This document shows positions 25,811 to 33,180 of a stretch of 43,970 bases of DNA, in pieces. A program made the position numbers and the translations under genes. Source of the DNA: Pedobacter sp. N36a (GTDB lineage: Bacteria > Bacteroidota > Bacteroidia > Sphingobacteriales > Sphingobacteriaceae); NCBI RefSeq assembly GCF_014472395.1, contig NZ_JACSZW010000016.1:1-43970 (forward strand). The letters are read 5' to 3'. How positions within the stretch are numbered: position 1 is the first letter of the stretch; each line of letters begins with the position of its first letter. The notes beneath the pieces were generated by a model. That model searched no databases and was not told where the DNA came from. It worked only from the letters and a program-made list of their open reading frames with translations.

Positions 25811-27097
25811 TTATGAAACGTTTATGGGAAATTCCGCCCCTACTTTCTCATTATCATACAGATGAAAAGGGAAGTCATGTTTGAGCAATACATCTTTGAT
25901 TAGCGTGAGTCCGATCCCTTGTCCATCCACTTTTGTGCTAAAAAACGGACTGAATAAATAGGGTACAGCTTCCGCTGAAATTCCTTTACCATTGTCGATG
26001 ATGCGCAGTCTTTTTGGCTCATTCTCGGTAGTAAAGGTAATGACTCCCTGAGCGTTAGCCCCGATCGCTTCTATTGCATTTTTAACGATATTTATCAGTA
26101 CCTGCTCGAGCTGCAGCTGGTCTGCGAAGATGATTAAGGGTACCTGATACAGGTTAAATTCAAAGCTGATGTTTTGCGCTTTAGCCCTTTCGGTCCATAA
26201 GGTGGCCACCGAATAAATCAATTCATGGAGATCCATGTATTTTTTATCTGGTTCTGGCAGGCGAACCAGGTCGGCAAGGTTCCGCATAAAGAGGTTTAAA
26301 TTTTGGTTGCGATCTATCGCAACCTGCAGCGCATTGCCGAGACTGCTGCTGCCTATTCGCTCGGTCTCCATCTCCAATGCGGAATCAAGAATAGAGTTTA
26401 CCGGTCCGATTGTATTGTTCACTTCATGTGCCATCATACGGATCACCTTTCCATAACCTTGCTTTTCGGCAATGAGCAGCTCATTAGTCAGCTCCTGGAT
26501 GATCACAAAATGTCTGGGGAATCCCTGATCTATAAATTCAGAAACCTGAATTTTATAAGACTCTGCTCCTCCTTTCAGGGTGACCGATCTTTTTTTTTCT
26601 TTTAACAAGACGCGGACCTCGTCAATAATGGGATGGATGATGTCTTTTAAGAACCAGCCTTCGATTGGAATGGCATGGAGTATTTTTTTAGCCACCGGAT
26701 TCACCATCTGGACTCTATCGTCATGATCCAGAATAATGATTCCCACCGGAGAGTGGTCAATGAGCTTATCTAAGAAGAAGTGCTGCTGCTGCTGTAATGT
26801 TCTTTCTTTTCTCAATTGATCGATCATCTGATTGTAGACTTCGATCAGCTGATCCATTTCAAGCGTCCCCGTTTTCACAAACTTAATGTTGAAATCCCGG
26901 TCACGAATCGCATCAGCTCCCTGAACCAATAGGTTTAAAGGGCGAATCATCTGGTTGTATAGCTGCCAGGAAATCAAGATCAGGACTTCTGAGCACAAGA
27001 AATATACCTTATTCTTTTCAAAAACAAAATAGCTTAGAAATAGGGCGATCGCATGTATCATACACACGAACAACAGGTATTTAGTCCGAAGTCTCAT
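25811..27097 (-). CDS. NtrY-like sensor histidine kinase
   Basis: The 428-residue protein has two N-terminal membrane helices, a HAMP-like segment (MIRPLNLLVQGADAI), a PAS-like domain (FLDKLIDHSPVGIIILDHDDRV begins it), a phospho-acceptor histidine in RMMAHEVNN (H224) and an HATPase_c domain with N-box NIVKNAIEA, G1 DNGKGIS and G2 GQGIGL. All catalytic motifs are intact. It overlaps the end of a truncated sigma-54 regulator gene by 17 bases; that partner has lost its receiver and AAA+ domains, so the kinase may be orphaned. The frame extends six codons upstream of the chosen ATG. Confidence 0.88.
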   Translation of the reverse strand: MRLRTKYLLFVCMIHAIALFLSYFVFEKNKVYFLCSEVLILISWQLYNQMIRPLNLLVQGADAIRDRDFNIKFVKTGTLEMDQLIEVYNQMIDQLRKERTLQQQQHFFLDKLIDHSPVGIIILDHDDRVQMVNPVAKKILHAIPIEGWFLKDIIHPIIDEVRVLLKEKKRSVTLKGGAESYKIQVSEFIDQGFPRHFVIIQELTNELLIAEKQGYGKVIRMMAHEVNNTIGPVNSILDSALEMETERIGSSSLGNALQVAIDRNQNLNLFMRNLADLVRLPEPDKKYMDLHELIYSVATLWTERAKAQNISFEFNLYQVPLIIFADQLQLEQVLINIVKNAIEAIGANAQGVITFTTENEPKRLRIIDNGKGISAEAVPYLFSPFFSTKVDGQGIGLTLIKDVLLKHDFPFHLYDNEKVGAEFPINVS

Positions 27098-27358
27098 CGT
27101 TGGAATTGCGCTCATCGTAAGGAATATTAAATTTTTCCAGTCTGCGGTATAAGGCGCTTCTGGTGATTCCTAAAGCCAATGCCGCTTTAGAAATGCGGTT
27201 CTGGTGAAATTCCAAAGCGCGTTTGATCATTAAAATTTCTATTTCTTCCAAGGTCATTGCGCCCACATCCGGGAGCTTTGACACCTGTAATATCGGTTGT
27301 TTTTCCAGCTGACTGCTAAAATCTGCAATCTCTAAAATATTTGTTCTGCTCACCAATG
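27081..27358 (-). pseudogene. C-terminal remnant of an NtrC-type sigma-54 response regulator
   Basis: About 90 codons remain. They match the end of a NtrC-family regulator: a linker (LEKQPILQVSKLPDV), then the Fis-type helix-turn-helix (EIEILMIKRALEFHQNRISKAALALGITRSALYRRLEKF). The receiver and AAA+ domains, some 350 residues, are missing. The upstream side joins abruptly to the 5' part of a TolC-type gene near 27358-27366, out of frame. A TTG or GTG at the junction could start a small DNA-binding protein, but a deletion remnant is more likely. Confidence 0.75.
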
Positions 27359-27498
27359 GATTGCTCCTTTGCCATGGCCACCACTTCTTTTAATTCTAAT
27401 CTCAATGTATCAGCAGTTTGTGCTGAGGCCGTTTTTGAAGAAAACAGGATGGCTATGTAAAGTATCAGAATAAAGAAAAAGTTAGGTTTAGTCTTCAT
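27359..27498 (-). pseudogene. N-terminal remnant of a TolC-family outer membrane efflux protein
   Basis: The frame starts at 27498 with a signal peptide (NFFFILILYIAILFSSKTASAQ) and continues TADTLRLELKEVVAMAKEQSI, the typical beginning of a Bacteroidota TolC-type protein (normally ~440 residues). After about 46 codons the sequence switches to the response-regulator remnant and reaches a stop at 27316. It begins 5 bases after the adaptor gene, as in an efflux operon. The rest of the gene was presumably removed by a deletion. Confidence 0.75.
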
Positions 27499-27503
27499 TT
27501 TCC

Positions 27504-28749
27504 TTATTTCTTTATCGTGATTTGACTGCTATTTTTAAAAGAACTCATATCGGAAATGATCACCATATCACCTTCTTTCACCTGGTCTTTCAACTCCACG
27601 AAATCGAAATTACTCAGGCCAATCTGCGCCGTTTTTCTAGTTGCCATGCCGTCCTTCAATACATAAATATATTGCGAAGGTGTGCCGCGGAAAGCAGGGC
27701 CATTACTCACCCTTAACACTTGCTGGTGTTCATCAGTAACCAGGAAAACATCTGCTTTTAAATTCGGACGGAAGAGTTTATGGTGACTGCTATCCGGTTT
27801 GATGTCAAATGAGACTGTTGCATTTTGCACGGCAGGATAGATATTAACCACTTTCCCCCTTATTTGCTGATCTCCGATACGGATAATCGCAGTCATACCA
27901 TTTTCAAAAGATCCAGGTGCTGATCAGAGATGGTGCCTTTCACGTTGAAGCTGGAAAGGTCTGCAATTCGGGCGAGCACCTCCCCCGGCTGTACCGCAGC
28001 ACCAATATTTTTATTGACCAAGGTCACGACTCCATTTCTGCTGGTCGTAATATCCGCTTGCTGCAATTTCTTCTGCAATACCTCCAGGTCATTTTGCTGA
28101 ATATTTGCCGCCAGCTCCACTTCGTTCATTTGCAGGCGCATACTTTGCTGCTTGCTATTGATTTCGTTCTCTAGCTGCTGTTTTTCCAGCTGGGCGACTT
28201 TTAAATTCAGTTCTGCTTGTTCTACATCTTCGCGTGTACCCCCTCCTGCTTTTAATAAACGTTTTGCATTGTCTACGGAAGCTTTCAGACTATTGATGCG
28301 CAGTTGTTTGATGTCGTTGTTCGACTTGATATCGTAGAAACTCTTGTCAAGATCCAGCTTAATTTTGCGGATGTCGTTCTTTCTGGACTCGAGCTGGAAC
28401 TTCAGCTTTTCAAAGTCCATTTGTGCCGCGGATTTATCTAAGTCAGGATGGACTGCCCAGCTTTAATCTGACGCCCTCCGTCTAACAATACTTTCTGAAT
28501 AGATGCGGCAAGCGGGCTGCTAATCACCTCTTCAAACTCGGGTAACACTTCTCCCGAAGCATTGATTGTGTTTTCAATATTTCCGCGATCCACTAAAGAG
28601 GTGGTAATCTCCGAGGCATAAACGGTGGTATTCGTGATCGAGCGGAGCACGAAAACACCCCCGATCACCAACACAATCCCTATCCATAAATACAGCAGGC
28701 GCTGCTTTCTTTTACCCGATAAAACCGCCTGTTCGATATTTTTGTCCAT
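27504..28749 (-). pseudogene. Frameshifted HlyD/MacA-type efflux adaptor
   Basis: Three frames in series make up one ~410-residue adaptor. The first (from 28749) has a membrane anchor and INASGEVLPEFEEVISSP; the second (to 27893) has the long coiled coil and lipoyl-like GVVTLVNKNIGAAVQPGEVLA; the third holds the membrane-proximal domain. The first shift is near 28440, where ACTTAGATAAATCC would read through as ACT-TTA-GAT with one more T. The second is near 27902, where AAAA would need to be AAAAA (LLKNGMTAII). Both are one-base losses in short homopolymers, so either pseudogene decay or sequencing error. It heads the decayed efflux locus. Confidence 0.8.
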
Positions 28750-28771
28750 TTAACCTATTTTCAGTGGTCAT

Positions 28772-28787
28772 TCCAAAGGACATGCCA
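28772..28787 (-). promoter_or_regulatory. Candidate sigma-54 promoter of the efflux adaptor
   Basis: On the minus strand TGGCATGTCCTTTGGA matches the -24/-12 consensus (TGGCAY-N5-TTGCW) except that the -12 GC is GG; the GG-to-GG spacing is the required 10 bases. It lies about 23 bases before the adaptor ATG. The adjacent regulator remnant belongs to the sigma-54 activator family, which supports the call. An imperfect palindrome at 28840-28853 (GTTCGGTATCGGAC) could be the activator site. Confidence 0.5.
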
Positions 28788-28910
28788 CAGCTAAATCACT
28801 ATATTTCAACAGATTAAAGCTTTTCAGGAAATAAAAAACGTTCGGTATCGGACAAGATGCACGATATCAAACAAATAGAAGTATTTTTCATTGCTTATGC
28901 TTTGCATAGC

Positions 28911-30383
28911 TTATCTATTTTCTGGCAGATTGTTCAAACTTGCCAATTGATGCATACTGTGTTTTAATGCAGGGTACAATTGCTGATAAAGACCAAACAA
29001 CTGCTGATAGACTTTGTGATTTTCTGGATTTGATTTAATGCGTTCTTTTTCCCCTTTAGACACTGGATAATCTACGGATAAACCGATCGATTTGACCGCC
29101 AGATAGGCTGCTCCAATTGCCGAAGCATCTTCTGTTTGAACCAGTACGATCTCTTTTCCGCTAATGTCGGCCAGGATTTCCATCCATATCCGCGCATTTA
29201 CAAAACCTCCACTTACATGGAGCTCCAGGACCATTTCCGGGTTTGGCGCAATAGCCAGCAGCACTTCATTTAGGGCATAACAGATTCCTTCCAGCACAGC
29301 CCTTGATAAATGTCCCTGATCATGGGAAAGATTAAGGCCGAAAAATGTGCCGCAACTCTCGGAATCCCATATTGGAGCGCGCTCACCACTAAGGTAAGGT
29401 AGAAAAAGCAGTCCGTTACTTCCCGCAGCGATCGTTTTTATCTTTTCGAATAAAGCCTTGTAATCCGTAGCCAGCAATTCCGTTTTACCTAGTACATTTT
29501 TTAACAGCCATTGCAGCGCGATCCCTCCGTTATTTACAGGACCACCACAAATAAAGGTCTGTTCATCTAATATATAGCTAAAGGTCATCGCCTTTGTATT
29601 GAAAATCGGCTTCGGACTAGAGATCCGCACTGCGCCACTCGTTCCAATCGTTAAAGCCGCCAGGTCTTTTACATTGGCGTCACTTCCCAGGTTTGCTAAA
29701 CAGCCATCACTGGCACCGATCACAAAAGTAATCCCCTCTTGGTTGTTCTTTTGATAACCCGTACTTACTGGTTCTGATAAATGTCTGGAAGTAATTCCGG
29801 CCAGCAGCAATGCTTCCTCATTCCAATCCAGCATTTTCCAGTCGAACAGCCCCGTACAAGAAGCAATGGAGTGGTCAATTTTGAATTCTTTAAATAACTG
29901 ATACCAGATGTATTCTTTGATGGAGATGAATTTATAGCTGCGCTTGAATAGTTCCGAATCATTTTCCCGCCACCAGATGATTTTACAAAGTGGCGACATC
30001 GCATGAATCGGGGTGCCTGTTTGTTGATAAAGCACCATACCTGATTCTGATTCCAGAATGCGCTTGGCAATATCCGAGCTCCTGGCATCTGCCCAGGTCA
30101 TCATTGGTGCCAATGGATTTCCGCTTTCGTCCACACTGATCATGCTGTGCATCGCACTGCTTAAACCAATTGCTTCTGGCTGCCCGCCCATAATTACTTT
30201 CATTTCTGAAATACATTGCTGGAAAGCTTCCCAAATCAATACAGGATCCTGCTCAGCATATCCGGTTGAAGTAGAGAATAAAGGGTAATGCCTTTGAACT
30301 GAATGGATAGGTTCGTAATTCAGATTTAATGCCACTGCTTTAGTACTTCCCGTTCCAATGTCGATCCCCAGAATATATTTCAT
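28911..30383 (-). CDS. FGGY-family carbohydrate kinase, gluconokinase-like
   Basis: The 490-residue protein has both actin-fold halves of FGGY kinases: the phosphate loop GIDIGTGSTK (6-15), the substrate segment SSAMHSMISVDESGNPL, the catalytic aspartate D226 in GASDGC, TIGTSGAVR, and the C-terminal GGFVNARIWMEILADISGKEI. AMHSM and WADARS resemble gluconokinases more than xylulokinases or glycerol kinases, so ATP-dependent phosphorylation of gluconate is the best guess. It stands alone, divergent from the sigma factor gene, with no gluconate transporter or dehydratase in the window. Confidence 0.82.
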   Translation of the reverse strand: MKYILGIDIGTGSTKAVALNLNYEPIHSVQRHYPLFSTSTGYAEQDPVLIWEAFQQCISEMKVIMGGQPEAIGLSSAMHSMISVDESGNPLAPMMTWADARSSDIAKRILESESGMVLYQQTGTPIHAMSPLCKIIWWRENDSELFKRSYKFISIKEYIWYQLFKEFKIDHSIASCTGLFDWKMLDWNEEALLLAGITSRHLSEPVSTGYQKNNQEGITFVIGASDGCLANLGSDANVKDLAALTIGTSGAVRISSPKPIFNTKAMTFSYILDEQTFICGGPVNNGGIALQWLLKNVLGKTELLATDYKALFEKIKTIAAGSNGLLFLPYLSGERAPIWDSESCGTFFGLNLSHDQGHLSRAVLEGICYALNEVLLAIAPNPEMVLELHVSGGFVNARIWMEILADISGKEIVLVQTEDASAIGAAYLAVKSIGLSVDYPVSKGEKERIKSNPENHKVYQQLFGLYQQLYPALKHSMHQLASLNNLPENR

Positions 30384-30450
30384 ATCACAAAATAGAAAGA
30401 AAAATCTACAAGCGGACTCTCTTTTCTGAAATCGCCATTACCGCAAACTA

Positions 30451-30481
30451 TTTGGATCGGTTATAAATAACTCTATATTTG
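30451..30481 (+). promoter_or_regulatory. Promoter of the ECF sigma / iron-uptake operon
   Basis: TTTG (30451-30454), exactly 19 bases, then TATATTTG (30474-30481) match the Bacteroidota consensus. The start site would be near 30485, about 15 bases before the TTG start codon of the sigma gene. No clear Fur box is seen next to it. Confidence 0.75.
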
Positions 30482-30500
30482 CAGGCATTCTCCTATTAAT

Positions 30501-31052
30501 TTGTCAGAATCAACCACATATCATTCCACCGAAACGATTATAATTGATGAAAATTCTTTTTTTCAGTTGTATGAATGCTATTGGAAAAAGTTATATCAAA
30601 TTGCCTTAAAATATCTTGGAGATCAGTTTGAAGCAGAAGAAGTGGTTCAGGAGTTATTCACGTCTTTATGGCAGCGCAAAGATACCTTAGTATTACAGCG
30701 GGAAACTGTAGAGAACTACCTGGTGAGATCGGTACGCTTTAAAATTGCGAGAATCTATAAAGATGAACTCAGAAAAACGGGTAAAATTAACGAGCTGAAA
30801 GCAGAACAGGTTTCTTTTCATAATGGGACAGAAAAACAGGTCTTATATCATTTTTTGAAACAGGATATTGAGAAGCTGGTGGTCTTGTTACCTGAACGCT
30901 GTAAAGACATTTATAATTTAAGCCGCGAAAAAGGATTGAACAATAAGGAAATCGCTTTAGGCCTTTCCATATCTGAAAAAACAGTAGAAAATCAATTGAC
31001 AAAAGCATTATCATTTTTGCGTAATGGTCTTAAAAAATACCCTAGAACATAA
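30501..31052 (+). CDS. ECF-type RNA polymerase sigma factor
   Basis: The 183-residue protein has sigma region 2 (YECYWKKLYQIALKYLGDQFEAEEVVQELFTSLWQRK, split here as two adjoining parts around residue 40) and region 4 (LPERCKDIYNLSREKG, then LNNKEIALGLSISEKTVENQL). It belongs to the Bacteroidota ECF group usually paired with FecR-like anti-sigma factors. The start is TTG; no in-frame ATG lies near, and a strong promoter sits just upstream. It should direct polymerase to its own operon and/or the receptor genes behind it. Confidence 0.88.
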   Translation: MSESTTYHSTETIIIDENSFFQLYECYWKKLYQIALKYLGDQFEAEEVVQELFTSLWQRKDTLVLQRETVENYLVRSVRFKIARIYKDELRKTGKINELKAEQVSFHNGTEKQVLYHFLKQDIEKLVVLLPERCKDIYNLSREKGLNNKEIALGLSISEKTVENQLTKALSFLRNGLKKYPRT

Positions 31053-31102
31053 GATGAATAGGGGAAAACCAGCGGAATTGATAATATATATAAAACTAAG
31101 CC

Positions 31103-31750
31103 ATGAATCCTGACTTATTAAAAAAGTGTTTATCTGGCAAAGCATCCGATGCGGAGTGGGAATTATATCAGCACTGGATCAATGGTGATGCCGCAGAAAC
31201 TGACCTGGAAGAACTGGATCAAGATATTGAGCCGGTAAGGGATCGGATCATGGCCAATGTATTGAAGAAAAACGAGCAGCACCGTCTTCATGTCGATAGA
31301 AAAAGAACATGGGCGGTTGGTATAGGTATTGCCGCCAGTTTATTTTGTGTCCTCTACCTTTCTTTTTTGTTTCACAGTGCCCCTAAATTACAGCAGGCAC
31401 AGGTATACCGCTATGAGGATCAATCGGCGCATTCTGAAAACAACTTTAATGGTATCGTGGTGCAGCTGGCAAAAAATAGTCAGGCGAGTTTTAACCAGCA
31501 GAGCAGTGCCAATATCAACCTTCATTTTCTAGGATCAGTGATGCTCAGCAACCGTTCTTCTGAAGACCAGCACATCATCGTGCAAAATCATAAAGATGAA
31601 GTAAAAAAGATGTGCCTTCGCAAAGGACATTCCTATTTTTTAAGCTACTTAAACTTTAAATTTGAAGAGATTATCATGGTGGATCGACAAAGTATGAATG
31701 ACATCCCTCCTGCTATGGCCATGAATATGCAACAACAATTCGATCTTTAA
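31103..31750 (+). CDS. Short FecR-like anti-sigma factor
   Basis: The 215-residue protein has an N-terminal cytoplasmic segment typical of FecR proteins (LLKKCLSGKASDAEWELYQ), one transmembrane helix (about 70-92, AVGIGIAASLFCVLYLSFLF) and a ~120-residue periplasmic part whose VVQLAKNSQASF and later strands resemble a worn FecR domain. Usual FecR proteins are ~300-350 residues, so the C-terminal signalling region is largely missing. It lies 50 bases after the sigma gene, which it presumably holds at the membrane. Confidence 0.7.
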   Translation: MNPDLLKKCLSGKASDAEWELYQHWINGDAAETDLEELDQDIEPVRDRIMANVLKKNEQHRLHVDRKRTWAVGIGIAASLFCVLYLSFLFHSAPKLQQAQVYRYEDQSAHSENNFNGIVVQLAKNSQASFNQQSSANINLHFLGSVMLSNRSSEDQHIIVQNHKDEVKKMCLRKGHSYFLSYLNFKFEEIIMVDRQSMNDIPPAMAMNMQQQFDL

Positions 31751-31781
31751 TTTTCAATTGAACTTCCCATCACCAAAATGT

Positions 31782-33032
31782 ATGAATTTCCCAGGCTCAA
31801 AATATCTAAGTTTCCCTGACTTCATACGACTATGTTTGCAAGGGTTAAAACCACGTCGTTTAGGTATTTTAATCGGCTTTGCTGCGCTCTTATTTTTGTC
31901 AGCGTGTCAGTATAGCACTAAAGATCTGGGTTATAACTATGGACTGCTGAGTTATGACAGTCTGGAAAACAAGGCTTACCTAACCAAGGTTGGGTCTTTG
32001 ATGAATGCCCAGGAAACCGGACCAAGTACAGAAGTTAATTTCAACGGATTTATTCTGGCTCAAAAAGACTCCAGGTATTTTGTAATGGATCGCGAGCAAA
32101 AAGCATTTATTGCCTATCAAGTGGAAGAAAAAGGAATTAGAGCGGTGGCAAAGATTTCCATGAAAGACATTCCCTGGGAGCCCTACATGTCTTGGGTAAA
32201 CTGGGTAAATCCGCACACCATCCTGATTGGCACCGTAAATCACCATAAATTCAACTATCTGGAGATCGATCTGGATGCCATGAAAATTAACCGACAAGGT
32301 CCGTTAAATATACCGGAGACTGCTGCAGAAAATAATTATGTTGGGGTATCCGGACAATTGGTGGATCATAAACTTTTTGTGAGTTATACTTTTCAAAAGG
32401 GTATGATGAGAGAACATATTGTGCCTTGTGACGATACAATGTATATGGCACAATTCAGTTACCCGGAATTGGAACTGCAAAACACCACAAAGGATGATCG
32501 AACTACCTGGCCAGGCTCTTACGCGATATTGGCCCCAAACTCCCTGGTTTACCAGGACCACATTTATGTTTTAGGACAACCTGGCGGCAGAACAGGAAAC
32601 CGGAAAGGTAAACCCTCTTCCATTTTAAAGATAGATACTAAAAAAAATATATTTGATCCTTCCTATAATTTTCAAATCGCTGATGGCACAAATGAAGAAG
32701 CCTATACGCTGCAAAATCTGGGAGATGGTTTGGCACTCACGAGCGTAGTAGCCTTAGATAAGGTCCATAGTTTCGAAAATTACATGATCAATCGGGTAGC
32801 GAATTTCGTACTGTTAGACCTGAAAAATCAAAAGAAAACAAAACTCGATTTCCCTGATGTTCCGCTGGATTGGAGCTTCAATACCATATGGGATGATGAC
32901 TTCGCTTATATCTCCGTTTACCAGCAGGATGGTAACAGTCAGATCTGGCAATACAACCGTAAAGATGCGACGCTTAAAAAAGGAGTGCTGATTAAAGGCG
33001 CCATTTTCCGCATCAACAGGTTAAAAAACTAA
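31782..33032 (+). CDS. DUF4374-like surface lipoprotein, copy 1
   Basis: The ~416-residue protein has a lipobox LFLSAC (Cys42) after a long positively charged lead-in, then a beta-propeller-like body and an ending YNRKDATLKKGVLIKGAIF that parallels the second DUF4374 protein of this locus. DUF4374 lipoproteins include XusB of Bacteroides, which holds ferric siderophores on the cell surface. The frame is also open from a TTG at 31758, 7 bases after the anti-sigma stop. The first 24 codons from there are three imperfect 8-residue repeats (NFPSPKCM, NFPGSKYL, SFPDFIRL), odd in front of a lipoprotein signal. Confidence 0.72.
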   Translation: MNFPGSKYLSFPDFIRLCLQGLKPRRLGILIGFAALLFLSACQYSTKDLGYNYGLLSYDSLENKAYLTKVGSLMNAQETGPSTEVNFNGFILAQKDSRYFVMDREQKAFIAYQVEEKGIRAVAKISMKDIPWEPYMSWVNWVNPHTILIGTVNHHKFNYLEIDLDAMKINRQGPLNIPETAAENNYVGVSGQLVDHKLFVSYTFQKGMMREHIVPCDDTMYMAQFSYPELELQNTTKDDRTTWPGSYAILAPNSLVYQDHIYVLGQPGGRTGNRKGKPSSILKIDTKKNIFDPSYNFQIADGTNEEAYTLQNLGDGLALTSVVALDKVHSFENYMINRVANFVLLDLKNQKKTKLDFPDVPLDWSFNTIWDDDFAYISVYQQDGNSQIWQYNRKDATLKKGVLIKGAIFRINRLKN

Positions 33033-33106
33033 ACAAAATACTCTTATTTAAAAATATTCTAAATAGCGTAGGGGAAAAGTGCGACTTGTGCTAATTAGTA
33101 TATAGA

Positions 33107-33153
33107 GGGTCATACAGTTCGTACCTGTATGACCCAAACCCTAAGATAGGGTT
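33107..33153 (+). promoter_or_regulatory. Tandem perfect hairpins in the receptor leader
   Basis: GGGTCATACAG/CTGTATGACCC (33107-33135) is a perfect 11-bp stem with a 7-base loop; two bases later AACCCTA/TAGGGTT (33137-33153) is a perfect 7-bp stem with a 3-base loop. They lie 28 bases before the receptor ATG and can also mispair, since GGGT and ACCC occur in both. This could be an attenuator or a stability element that sets receptor levels apart from the upstream genes. Neither stem is followed by a T-run. Confidence 0.55.
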
Positions 33154-33180
33154 ACTCCTAAATCGAAACATCTAAAAGTA

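Noticed and set aside
25816..25823. Third AAACGTTT near the susC operators
   Set aside because: Only the 8-base core matches, it lies in coding sequence, and the same 8-mer occurs at several unrelated places in this window.
27316..27498. 60-codon TolC-like frame as a functional small protein
   Set aside because: Its last ~14 codons are out-of-frame regulator sequence; it is better explained as a truncated gene.
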